This document shows positions 55,426-64,000 of a stretch of DNA of 64,000 bases, piece after piece. The translations under genes were made by a program, and so were the position numbers. Origin of the DNA: Marinitoga aeolica. GTDB lineage: Bacteria > Thermotogota > Thermotogae > Petrotogales > Petrotogaceae. The stretch lies in assembly GCF_029910535.1 (NCBI RefSeq), contig NZ_CP069362.1, positions 1,860,001-1,924,000 on the forward strand, in the 5' to 3' direction. The notes under the pieces were generated by a model, which did not search any database, had not been told where the DNA came from, and saw nothing but the letters and a program-made list of their open reading frames with translations. Positions within the stretch are counted from its first letter, which is position 1. Each line of letters starts with the position of its first letter.

Positions 55426-57192
55426 TTATTGATTATCAATTAAGTATAATAAAGCTCTGGCAGCATAACCTGGACCGGAATCTTCAAACCCATTAATTCC
55501 AAGTTGTGTTTTTACTTCTCCAACTTTTACGCCTGTTTTAATCATTTGTTCTAGAAATTTTTGAGCAATTTTTTCATGTTTTTCCTTTCTTTGAATAGCT
55601 CCAAATGGATTTGCAAAATAACTATAGGTTAATCCTACTTCTGCTGTTGTACCCTTTGCCATTCTTGCGCCTTTTGAAAAAATTTCATAAGCTTTTTTCC
55701 AATCATCGTAAAAAATAATATAGTCATCTTTTTCAACTTTAGAATAATTATTGGCATAAAAGAAATAGTCAATTTTAGTTGGTTTTATAATTTCTTTATA
55801 ATTTGAGTAAGGTACAATAACTCTTGCATTTGTCTCATTAGGGTTCATAAATATACTTCTATCTATTGCTGAATAAGCGTATCCGGGTTGCAAATCATCC
55901 AGTCTTACAAAAGCACCAGTTTCTGTTCCAAAAGCAACTATATTTCCGTTAGCATCGATTTCTAAAGATCCCATATCATCAATTAAAATATTAACTTCTG
56001 AAACTTCTTTTGATAATCTGTTTAACGCATCCAATGTTTCAGATTTTCCTGCACCACTATCTCCCATTAACATAATATTTGCTTTTTTACCATTTTTTAA
56101 TACTATTTCAGCTAAAGCGCCATGTATTGGCAGATTACCTTCATCAATAACTTTCAAATTATGTATGGTTAAAATCATTTTTTTCATATATCCAAAATAA
56201 TCGACAGAATCATCTCTTCCTAAAAGCCCAACATATGTTCCATCATCTTCTTTATATATAACCCCATTTTTATATTCAGGTTTTTCAAAATAGCTGTCTT
56301 CCATACCATAAAAATAAATACCATCAGGTTTTTTTCTTTGAACAATACCAAATCCTGCTAGTTCAAATAAATTTGTTAATCCTGCAGCCATAGCTAAAAA
56401 TTCTTTGTATACATAAACTAAAATATATTTTTTCCCTACATGTATTGGAAATGCAAACCAATCATGTGGATTTTCAATATTTATTTTATTTAAAATAGGT
56501 GAATCGATGACCTTGAATAAACCTTTTCTTTTATTTGATTTTGTATAGAATATTACAGGAGGTTCAAAAACAACACCCCATACAAATGGAACCTTATATA
56601 AATTTTCATCTCCGTTTAAAACTTTATCTTTAAAATTTGGGGTATCAATGGAGAAAGCAACTTGAGCTCCACTTGGTAATTGCCTTAAAACTTTTAATCT
56701 ATCATCGGAAACATTAATTAATATTTGTCTATAAAAATTAGTAATCAGACTTTTGAAATCTGTATTATTTTTTACCAACATCATTTCCTTATATATTTTT
56801 TGAATACCATTAGAAACAAATTTATTTTTTTGTATCATAAATCTATGTTTGTTTCTCCAGAGATTATAGATACGTTCAACGAATTTTACTATTTGTTCTT
56901 TTTTATCACTTAATTTTGGAAAGCTATAAAAAGGTGATGCATCTATTTCATCAATCTTCTCAGCTGATAATGCAAATAACATTTTTACTATTTGATCTAG
57001 ATCATAACGTTCCTCTATTTCCACCGCATCTTCGTTTTTAAGAAATAACGTAAAAAATGTTAATAAACTTTCATTTCTTTCTTCTAAATCTTTTAAAAAT
57101 TCTATAACTAAATCTTTTAAAATTTTACTATGAATAATTTGTGCGTTTGATGAATAAGATACACTACCATCAATTAAAACAGTTCTCGACAT
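55426..57192 (-). CDS. HprK/PEPCK-superfamily P-loop kinase-like protein
   Basis: A 588-residue protein. The N-terminal 330 residues are unrecognised (helical start; QVAFSIDTPNFKDKVLNGDE in the middle). From about 355 it resembles HPr kinase and PEP carboxykinase: PIHGALAEI, the P-loop GDSGAGKSE (about 381-389), and ILIDDMGSLEID like the LIADDxVEI of HPr kinase. The C-terminus (GYAARALLYLIDNQ) is conserved-looking. It may phosphorylate a protein or small molecule; no HPr or PTS gene is in the window. Single gene, divergent from panD. Confidence 0.6.
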   Translation of the reverse strand: MSRTVLIDGSVSYSSNAQIIHSKILKDLVIEFLKDLEERNESLLTFFTLFLKNEDAVEIEERYDLDQIVKMLFALSAEKIDEIDASPFYSFPKLSDKKEQIVKFVERIYNLWRNKHRFMIQKNKFVSNGIQKIYKEMMLVKNNTDFKSLITNFYRQILINVSDDRLKVLRQLPSGAQVAFSIDTPNFKDKVLNGDENLYKVPFVWGVVFEPPVIFYTKSNKRKGLFKVIDSPILNKINIENPHDWFAFPIHVGKKYILVYVYKEFLAMAAGLTNLFELAGFGIVQRKKPDGIYFYGMEDSYFEKPEYKNGVIYKEDDGTYVGLLGRDDSVDYFGYMKKMILTIHNLKVIDEGNLPIHGALAEIVLKNGKKANIMLMGDSGAGKSETLDALNRLSKEVSEVNILIDDMGSLEIDANGNIVAFGTETGAFVRLDDLQPGYAYSAIDRSIFMNPNETNARVIVPYSNYKEIIKPTKIDYFFYANNYSKVEKDDYIIFYDDWKKAYEIFSKGARMAKGTTAEVGLTYSYFANPFGAIQRKEKHEKIAQKFLEQMIKTGVKVGEVKTQLGINGFEDSGPGYAARALLYLIDNQ

Positions 57193-57372
57193 AAAATCAC
57201 CCCTTATCTTGTATTTTCAATACAATTATACCACAAAATATCTTTCTTGACATTTTTTAGAATAAAAAATATAAAATTCCATATTTTTAAATCAAAAATA
57301 CAACTTTTAATGATAAAATATAAATAGAAATATTGTATAGAAAATACAAAAAAGATGTAGGAGGTAATTACT

Positions 57373-57750
57373 ATGTTCAGAATATTATTGAAGGGAAAAA
57401 TTCATAGGGCAACCGTTACCGAAAAAAATATTCACTATGAAGGAAGTATTACTGTAGATGAAGAATTAATGGAACTTGCAGATATTGAAGAGAATGAATT
57501 GGTTCAAATAGTAGATGTAAATAATGGAGCGAGATTTGAAACATATGTTATAAAAGGCGAAAGAGGGTCAAGAATAATAGGTTTGAATGGGGCAGCAGCA
57601 AGAATGGTTGAGTTAGGAGATAAGGTAATTATTATGGCATATGGACTATATTCAAAAGAAGAAAAAAGTAACCCAAAGATAGTTGTAGTAGATGACAAAA
57701 ATAATCCAAAAATATTGAAAAATCATGAAGAACCGAGAACGGAGTGTTGA
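57373..57750 (+). CDS. panD: Aspartate 1-decarboxylase
   Basis: A 125-residue pyruvoyl enzyme making beta-alanine for pantothenate and Co[20 protein letters not shown] contains the Gly-Ser self-cleavage site (Y-E-G-S, Ser near 25); [20 protein letters not shown] follows. Size is standard. GTAGGAGG site. It overlaps the region just before tmcAL; the coaE gene of the same pathway is also in the window. Confidence 0.96.
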   Translation: MFRILLKGKIHRATVTEKNIHYEGSITVDEELMELADIEENELVQIVDVNNGARFETYVIKGERGSRIIGLNGAAARMVELGDKVIIMAYGLYSKEEKSNPKIVVVDDKNNPKILKNHEEPRTEC

Positions 57751-57752
57751 AT

Positions 57753-59060
57753 TTGAAAGTATTGGGGGTAGTAGTAGAATATAACCCTTTTCATAATGGG
57801 CATTTATATCATTTAAAAAAAGCTAAGGAACTTATAAATCCAGATTTTACTGTAGCAGTTATGAGCGGTAATTTTGTTCAACGCGGGGAACCAGCTATTA
57901 TTGATAAATTTTCTAGGGCAGAAATAGCACTAGAAATGGGAATAGATATAGTTTTTGAACTCCCGTTTTTATACTCAATTCAAGATGCTAATGGTTTTGC
58001 CTTTGGTTCGATAGGGTTATTAGATAGAACAAATGTAGTAACAGATGTAGTATTTGGTAGTGAATCTGCTGATATAAAAACGTTAAACATAATAGCCGAA
58101 ACTTTGTATAAACAACCAGAAGATTACCAAATATTACTAAAAAAATATTTAAAAAAGGGTTATTCTTTCCCAAATGCCAGAAAATATGCTTTAATAGACT
58201 ATTTTGAAACTAAAAAGTTATTAGATAAAGATGAAATATTAATTATTGAAAAATCAAATGATATTCTTGGTTTAGAATATCTTATAGCATTAAAAAAATT
58301 AAATTCTAAAATTATTCCTCATACAATAAGGCGAAAGGGATCAAATTATAATGATGAAAATTTTAGCGGTAATTTTTCTAGTGCTACAGCAATTAGAAAA
58401 TTATGGAAGGAAAAAAAATATGATTTAATAAAAGCTTCGGTACCATCAAAAACATTTGAAATAATAAAAAGAGAAGAACAACTAGGCAAAGCACCCATAT
58501 TTATTGAAGATTTTGAAATTTCATTTTTATCTTATTTAAGAACGCTAAGTAGAGATAATTTAAAAAAATATTATGGTGTAAATGAAGGTCTTGATCAAAG
58601 AATAATAGAAGCTGCAAAGCATACCAATACAATTAAAGAGTTATATCATAATATTAAATCTAAAAGATTTACATATACGAGAATTAAAAGGACATTATTA
58701 AATATATATTTTGGCATAACAAATGAATTAATTGAAAATATAAATAATACAGGCCCTCAATATTTAAGAGTCTTGGGCTTTACGGAAAAAGGTAGAGAAT
58801 TATTATCAGTAATGAGAAATAGGGTTGAATATCCTATAATAACAACACCCTCTAATTATATTTCAATAATAAAGAATATTGAAAGAGATTTAAAGAATAA
58901 AAGAAAAATGTGGAGCATTGATAAAAAGACATATTTTAAAATGATAGAATATGATTTTAAAGCTACCAATGTATATTCACTTTATTATAAAAATAAAGAA
59001 TATTCTAAATATGAGTTAGACAAAAAAATGAAAATAATATATAGAAAGGGGAAAGTATGA
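57753..59060 (+). CDS. tmcAL: tRNA(Met) cytidine acetate ligase TmcAL
   Basis: A 435-residue protein of the YlbM/TmcAL family, which uses acetate and ATP to acetylate the wobble cytidine of elongator tRNA-Met. The nucleotidyltransferase motif EYNPFHNGH is at 9-17; MSGNFVQRGEPAIIDKFSRA and VFELPF follow, and SATAIRKLWKEKK closes the catalytic part. TTG 57753 is chosen since GGAGTG (57741-57746) lies 6 bp upstream. Overlaps the amylase start by 4 bp. Its probable substrate tRNA is at 38181. Confidence 0.93.
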   Translation: MKVLGVVVEYNPFHNGHLYHLKKAKELINPDFTVAVMSGNFVQRGEPAIIDKFSRAEIALEMGIDIVFELPFLYSIQDANGFAFGSIGLLDRTNVVTDVVFGSESADIKTLNIIAETLYKQPEDYQILLKKYLKKGYSFPNARKYALIDYFETKKLLDKDEILIIEKSNDILGLEYLIALKKLNSKIIPHTIRRKGSNYNDENFSGNFSSATAIRKLWKEKKYDLIKASVPSKTFEIIKREEQLGKAPIFIEDFEISFLSYLRTLSRDNLKKYYGVNEGLDQRIIEAAKHTNTIKELYHNIKSKRFTYTRIKRTLLNIYFGITNELIENINNTGPQYLRVLGFTEKGRELLSVMRNRVEYPIITTPSNYISIIKNIERDLKNKRKMWSIDKKTYFKMIEYDFKATNVYSLYYKNKEYSKYELDKKMKIIYRKGKV

Positions 59061-61051
59061 AAAAACATATTTTAATAATTGTAATTATTGTCTTATCAAT
59101 AATGCTGTTTTCAAGAAATGTAACTATTTATTATACACAAGCTGCATCATCTGTGTATATACTAGGGGATTTTACCGATTTTAAACCTGTTAGTATGGAT
59201 AAATCAAATACTGGTATATGGAAAAAAGTTTTTAATTTAAATGAAGGAAAATATAAATATTTATTTTTAGTTGATAATGAAAAGATTTTGGATTATAAAA
59301 ATCCAAATACAATATATTATAATGGAGAATTATATTCAGTATTAACAGTAGAAAGTGAAGAAACATATATTCCGTCTATAAATGATGGAATAATTGGAGT
59401 AGTAAAGCATAATGTTGAAAGAAAATTTATAAATCCAGTTAAACCAGGAGAAATATATCTTTCCTTGGAAGTTCAAAAAAATGATGTTCAAGATGTTATA
59501 TTTATAGGTAATGGAAAAATGTTAAAAAAAGAAAAATTAATATATGACAATTCAGAAATGTATAGATTTCATATTTTTACACCTTCAAATATTTTAAAAT
59601 ATAAATTTTTGATAAAAGATGGAAAAATTTCTTTAGAATATCCTGAAAATTATTATTTTGAATTTGACTTTGATAAACCAATTATCAAATATTTAAATGT
59701 TCCCGAATGGTCTAAAGGAAGAATATATTATCAAATATTTCCAGAAAGATTTAGAAATGGCGATAAAAATAATGATCCAAAATATACAAATAATTGGTAT
59801 GGACCTTACACATCTTCATCTTTAGGATCAAATGGTTTTTATGGTGGTGATCTTGAAGGTGTGATAAAATCCATAGATTATTTGAAAGATTTAGGAATAG
59901 AGGCAATTTATTTCAATCCTATTTTTGAATCTGTATCCAGCCATAAATATGATACAAAGGATTATTTAAAAATAGATCCACATTTTGGAGATGAAAAAAC
60001 ATTTGAAAAATTAATAAATGAATTAAAAGAAAATAATATTAAAATAGTCTTAGATGGTGTTTTTAATCATTCTGGGGATGAATTTTTTGCCATGCAGGAT
60101 ATATTTAGAAATCAAAAAAATTCAAAATATTTGAATTGGTATTTTATAAAAAAATTCCCTGTAACAAAATCAGCTGATAGTTATCTTTCGTGGTGGGGGT
60201 ATGCTGATTTACCTAAATTAAATGTGGATTATTATGGTGTTAAAGCATACATCTCTTCTGTAATTGGTAAATGGATGGAATACGGGATTGATGGATGGCG
60301 TTTAGATGCTGCAGATCAAGTTAAAGAATCATTTTGGGAAAAGTTCTTTTATCCTTTGGTGAAAGGAATTAATAATAAAGCAATAATTAGTGGTGAATAT
60401 TGGAAAGACTCTACAAGATTTTTTGAATATCCAGCATTTGATACTGTAATGAATTATCTTTTTAGAGATGCAACTCTTGGTTATGCAAAGGGTGGAAGTG
60501 CTTCTAATTTTGTAAGAAATACCAATTCATATTTAGAAAAATATCCACCTCAAGTTTTAAATTCTCTGTGGAATATGTTGGATAGTCATGATACTTCTAG
60601 AGTATTGACAGAATTAAATGGTGATATTAATAAATTAAAAATAGCTGTAGGAATTCAAATGACATTTGTAGGAGCTCCAGTAATATATTATGGTGATGAA
60701 ATTGGATTAGATGGTGGAAAAGATCCATGGTGTAGAAAACCATTTCCATGGGATAAAGAATTTTGGAATATGGATATATATAATTATTATAAAAAAATGA
60801 TTAAATTAAGAAAAGAACATGAAGCATTGAGATATGGAGAGTATGAAGTTTTAAAAACAAAATTAGGAGCGTTAGTATATAAGAGATATACAGATACTGA
60901 TGAAGTTATAGTAATAACAAATTCAAGAAAAATACCAGTAAAATTAAATATGAAATTAAATGGAAAATATATAGATTTTTTCACAGGTAATGAGGTTAAT
61001 TCAATAGACAAAATATCAGGATTAAGTATCCAGATTTTAATAAGGCAGTGA
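59057..61051 (+). CDS. Exported GH13 alpha-amylase/neopullulanase-type enzyme
   Basis: A 664-residue protein. Residues 1-20 form a signal peptide (MKKHILIIVIIVLSIMLFS). Residues 22-95 are a carbohydrate-binding CBM20/48-like module (VYILGDFTDFKPVSM). Residues about 220-580 are a GH13 barrel: RIYYQIFPERFRNGD, LDGVFNHSG, GWRLDAAD with the nucleophile Asp, SGEYW with the acid Glu, and LDSHDT with the third Asp. A C-terminal beta domain ends it. It hydrolyses alpha-glucans outside the cytoplasm. It is coupled to tmcAL (ATGA) and precedes priA, an unusual mix for one operon. Confidence 0.93.
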   Translation: MKKHILIIVIIVLSIMLFSRNVTIYYTQAASSVYILGDFTDFKPVSMDKSNTGIWKKVFNLNEGKYKYLFLVDNEKILDYKNPNTIYYNGELYSVLTVESEETYIPSINDGIIGVVKHNVERKFINPVKPGEIYLSLEVQKNDVQDVIFIGNGKMLKKEKLIYDNSEMYRFHIFTPSNILKYKFLIKDGKISLEYPENYYFEFDFDKPIIKYLNVPEWSKGRIYYQIFPERFRNGDKNNDPKYTNNWYGPYTSSSLGSNGFYGGDLEGVIKSIDYLKDLGIEAIYFNPIFESVSSHKYDTKDYLKIDPHFGDEKTFEKLINELKENNIKIVLDGVFNHSGDEFFAMQDIFRNQKNSKYLNWYFIKKFPVTKSADSYLSWWGYADLPKLNVDYYGVKAYISSVIGKWMEYGIDGWRLDAADQVKESFWEKFFYPLVKGINNKAIISGEYWKDSTRFFEYPAFDTVMNYLFRDATLGYAKGGSASNFVRNTNSYLEKYPPQVLNSLWNMLDSHDTSRVLTELNGDINKLKIAVGIQMTFVGAPVIYYGDEIGLDGGKDPWCRKPFPWDKEFWNMDIYNYYKKMIKLRKEHEALRYGEYEVLKTKLGALVYKRYTDTDEVIVITNSRKIPVKLNMKLNGKYIDFFTGNEVNSIDKISGLSIQILIRQ

Positions 61052-61056
61052 TTTAT

Positions 61057-63339
61057 ATGTATTATTATGAAGTAGCGGTGTTTGGTACATATACATATAA
61101 TACATTTACATATTCATATGAAGAAAAATTAGCACCCGGTCAAAGGGTGCTAATTGAATTTAGAAATCAACAAAAGTTAGGAGTAATTCTTTCGGAAACC
61201 AATAAAAAAGATTACAAAATAAAGGAAATAGAATTAGTAATTGATAATATTCCATTGATAAATAATTCTCATATAAAATTGATTTATTCTGCATCTAAGA
61301 AATTTTTCATGCCTATAAGTGAAATAGCAAGATTGTTATTTCCTCCATTATCTTCAGATAAACTTAAAATTAAAATATTACCAAAATCATCACTATCAGG
61401 TATTGAAAAACCAATATTTTTAAATGAATATTATAAAAAATTTAAAAATAGAAAAGAAGCTAATAAACATATAAAAGAATTAATAAAAAATGATTTAATC
61501 AGTTTATCGGTTCATATTAAAAAAACTATTGAAAAAAAGAACAATATTATAATACTGAAGAAAAATATAGATGAAATACTAAATGAAAAAATATCAAAAT
61601 CTGCGATGAGAGTAATAAATTATTTAATAGAAAAAGAAAAAGTATTAGAAGAAGAATTATATAATAATAAAATTATTTATAGGGGGTCAACGGTACTAAA
61701 TACGCTTGTTAAAAAGGGTATTATTGAAATTATAAGTTCAAAAGAAGAAAATAATGAAGAATTTAAAGTAGAACTAACAGAGAAACAAAATGAAATATTG
61801 GAAGATTTATTAAAAGAAAAAGAATCAATAGATCTTTTATATGGAGTAACAGGAAGTGGTAAAACGGAAATATTTTTTGAAGTAATGGAAAAATATATTG
61901 AAGAAGGGAAGAAAATTTTAATTATAATTCCTGAGATTTCATTAACTCCACAATTTTTATACAGAATAAAAAGAAGATTTCCAGAAAATAAAATAGGAAT
62001 TTATCATTCTAATATAAATTCCACCGAAAGAATAAAAACTTGGTACAAAGCAGTAAATGGTGAAATAGATATTATAGTTGGTACAAGAAGTGCTGTATGG
62101 ATACCAATAAAAGATTTAGGAATGATAATAATAGATGAAGAACATGATCATTCATTATATCAATTTGATCAAATTTCTTATGATGCTGTAGAAATAGGTT
62201 ATATGAGGGCAAAAATAGAAAATATTAAATTAATATTATCATCTGCCACACCTACTCTAAAAGAAATGAAAAGGGCATTTGAAAATAAAATTAATTTATA
62301 TGAATTAAAAGAAAGAGTCTATACAGAAATGCCAGATATTGAAATTATTGATATGAAAAAAGAAGAAAAGTTAAGCTGGATATTTACAAAAAAAGTATTA
62401 GAAGAAATAAAAGAAACTTTAAAGAAAGAAGAAAAGGTTTTAATATTTTCACCGACAAAAGGGTATGCAAATTATTTAATTTGTACAAATTGTGGTAATG
62501 TGTTAAAATGTGAAAATTGTGATGTTTCATATACTTATCATAGATACGAAAATAAATTAAAGTGTCATTATTGTGGAAGTGAAAAAAAAGTTCCGTCAGC
62601 CTGTCCTGCCTGTGGGAATCCAGAGTTACAATTAAGGGGTTATGGTACAGAAAGAGTTGTAAATGAATTATTGAAATTTTTTCCAAATAAGAAAATTATC
62701 AGAATGGATAGAGAAATAATAAAAACAAATGATGATTTATATAAAGCATTTGAGGAAATAAAAAAAGAAGGGCCAGCTATAGTAGTTGGGACTAAAATGA
62801 TTACTAAAGGGTTAGATATAGCAGATATTAAGTTAGTAGTAATTTTAGATAGCGATAGATATTTAAATTTTCCAGAATATACATCACAAGAACATACAGC
62901 TTCTTTATTAATTCAGGTTGCTGGACGTTCGGGAAGAAGAGAAAAAGGGAAAGTATTAATACAAACATTTAAATCGGGAAGCCCATTTTTCGAATATATT
63001 AAAGAACATGATTTTGATAATGTGATTGAATTGGAATTAAATAACAGAAAAAAATATAAATATCCACCTTACTCAGATCTGCTATTGCTGATATTTTCTC
63101 ATCCTAATCAAGAGCAAGCATTAAAAGAAGCAGAAGAGTTTTATAAATTATTAGAAAAAAAGTTTACTGAGATAGAAATAATGGAACCAACAGAACCATT
63201 AATATCAAAATTAAGAGGACAATATCGATATCAAATTGTGATTAAGGGAAATATTGATCATGATAAATTTTATGAAATAATAAAAAAATATAATAAAAAA
63301 ATGTATGTTTATTTAAACCCACCGACAACATTATTATAA
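61057..63339 (+). CDS. priA: Primosomal protein N' (replication restart helicase PriA)
   Basis: About 760 residues. It has an N-terminal DNA-binding domain (YYYEVAVFGTYTYNTFTYSY), Walker A GVTGSGKTE near 264, the DEAH-type box IDEEHD near 356, a zinc domain with four CxxC pairs (CTNC, CENC, CHYC, CPAC, about 475-525), and helicase motifs V-VI (GTKMITKGLDI, QVAGRSGRR). It restarts stalled forks. ATG 61057 is used; a GTG at 61048 overlapping the amylase stop is also possible, with only a weak AAGG site ahead. Confidence 0.95.
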   Translation: MYYYEVAVFGTYTYNTFTYSYEEKLAPGQRVLIEFRNQQKLGVILSETNKKDYKIKEIELVIDNIPLINNSHIKLIYSASKKFFMPISEIARLLFPPLSSDKLKIKILPKSSLSGIEKPIFLNEYYKKFKNRKEANKHIKELIKNDLISLSVHIKKTIEKKNNIIILKKNIDEILNEKISKSAMRVINYLIEKEKVLEEELYNNKIIYRGSTVLNTLVKKGIIEIISSKEENNEEFKVELTEKQNEILEDLLKEKESIDLLYGVTGSGKTEIFFEVMEKYIEEGKKILIIIPEISLTPQFLYRIKRRFPENKIGIYHSNINSTERIKTWYKAVNGEIDIIVGTRSAVWIPIKDLGMIIIDEEHDHSLYQFDQISYDAVEIGYMRAKIENIKLILSSATPTLKEMKRAFENKINLYELKERVYTEMPDIEIIDMKKEEKLSWIFTKKVLEEIKETLKKEEKVLIFSPTKGYANYLICTNCGNVLKCENCDVSYTYHRYENKLKCHYCGSEKKVPSACPACGNPELQLRGYGTERVVNELLKFFPNKKIIRMDREIIKTNDDLYKAFEEIKKEGPAIVVGTKMITKGLDIADIKLVVILDSDRYLNFPEYTSQEHTASLLIQVAGRSGRREKGKVLIQTFKSGSPFFEYIKEHDFDNVIELELNNRKKYKYPPYSDLLLLIFSHPNQEQALKEAEEFYKLLEKKFTEIEIMEPTEPLISKLRGQYRYQIVIKGNIDHDKFYEIIKKYNKKMYVYLNPPTTLL

Positions 63340-63444
63340 ACCCAAATTTGACTCTTATCAATATTTTATATTTTCTATCATAGTATTATACCAAAATTTT
63401 ATTTATGTAAATCAATTTTAGGTAAATTTTTAGGAGGTATTATT

Positions 63445-64000
63445 ATGAAGAAGTTATTTTTAGGGGTATTTTTATTGCTTGTTTTTATTTCTTTTGCAGC
63501 TTTTAGTGGTACAAAATTTTCAGTATTGGGTATTTATACAATGAATTTAGATGATCCTGATAATTATGTTGATGTTTTTCCAATAACTTATTTTGATATT
63601 GGAATTACATCAAATGTAATGTTAAGGTTCAATGATTATGTAACACTACCTTCATCCACACTTTCATATGATTTAAATGATAAGACGTTAAAATTTAAAC
63701 TTCCAAGATATTATTATTTACAATATAAAATAGGATATGATGTTTTGCTTATGTTTGGTAAATTTAAATTTAGAGATTATCCATACGATATAAGATCAGA
63801 TTATTCATTTAGAGTAGGTGGTTTTAGAGATGATTTAGGAGATAAAAATTACACTTTGAATCCTATGAATATGGCAGTAGGTGGATACATAAAACCATTT
63901 GGTGAGATAAAATTTGGTGGTGCATATGATTTAGAAAATAAATCAATTTATGCTTATGCTGGTTTAGATGATAGATATACAAAATATATGTTCTATTTGT
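63445..64000 (+). CDS. Putative outer-membrane beta-barrel protein (partial)
   Basis: The open frame runs from ATG 63445 to the window edge (185 codons). It has a signal peptide MKKLFLGVFLLLVFISFAAF and then alternating polar/hydrophobic strands rich in Tyr, Phe and Gly (YYYLQYKIGYDVLLMFGKFK, MAVGGYIKPFGEIKFGGAYD). This pattern is typical of barrel porins or toga proteins. TAGGAGGT site. The C-terminus is outside the window and no family is assigned. Confidence 0.6.
   Translation, partial: MKKLFLGVFLLLVFISFAAFSGTKFSVLGIYTMNLDDPDNYVDVFPITYFDIGITSNVMLRFNDYVTLPSSTLSYDLNDKTLKFKLPRYYYLQYKIGYDVLLMFGKFKFRDYPYDIRSDYSFRVGGFRDDLGDKNYTLNPMNMAVGGYIKPFGEIKFGGAYDLENKSIYAYAGLDDRYTKYMFYL

Overview
The window looks like a chromosomal segment of a low-GC member of the Thermotogota, most probably Marinitoga or a close relative in the Petrotogales. 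This is inferred from content, not from a search. The supporting features are a phosphoglycerate kinase fused to triosephosphate isomerase, a complete [FeFe]-hydrogenase maturation operon (TM1266-type regulator, HydG, HydE, HydF, aspartase), a rubrerythrin/superoxide reductase pair, a soluble chemoreceptor with flavodiiron-like partners, a minimal flagellin, very AT-rich DNA, GGAGG-type ribosome sites and many TTG/GTG starts. Nothing looks like a prophage, transposase or CRISPR array.

Layout. 1-8 kb: a partial methyltransferase, a LysM phosphatase, ten head-to-tail copies of a 63-bp repeat, a short PfkB-type kinase, and an MMPL exporter / flavodoxin / TetR operon with a palindromic operator over its promoter. 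These are followed by a structured non-coding element and an alpha/beta hydrolase. 8-14.3 kb: CIRCE-groES-groEL, ybaB, gap, and pgk-tpi with an A10 slippage site at the fusion joint. 14.3-18.7 kb (minus): an operon of an LVIVD propeller protein, two flavodiiron-like metallo-beta-lactamase proteins and a soluble methyl-accepting protein, which is a candidate oxygen-taxis module. 18.8-27 kb: acylphosphatase, phosphodiesterase, MFS transporters, tRNA-Pro, an FN3/LVIVD surface protein, an ECF sigma factor with a RseC-like protein, and peroxiredoxin. 27-33.6 kb: rubrerythrin and superoxide reductase, then the hydrogenase maturation operon. That operon sits behind an operator-like palindrome and a leader with mutually exclusive hairpins. 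33.6-45 kb: MscS, a multi-receiver regulator, a PQQ-like protein, tRNA-Met, apt, pgi, coaE, a solute-binding protein, a TetR regulator, and a PiT phosphate transporter with its DUF47 partner. 45-54.3 kb (minus): three giant lipoproteins forming a cohesin / dockerin+cohesin / dockerin series. 54.4-64 kb: flagellin, an HprK-like P-loop protein, panD, tmcAL, a GH13 amylase, priA and the start of a probable outer-membrane protein.

The most noteworthy items are: (1) the attenuator-like leader of the hydrogenase maturation operon; (2) the three-lipoprotein cohesin/dockerin operon, whose domain order suggests a directional surface chain; (3) the A10 tract at the PGK-TIM joint, where a slip of one base either way gives PGK alone; (4) a family of structured intergenic elements with compensatory base changes, one of which seems to have given rise to the 63-bp array; (5) the oxygen-sensing chemotaxis operon. 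All functions are inferred from sequence reading; no database search was possible.
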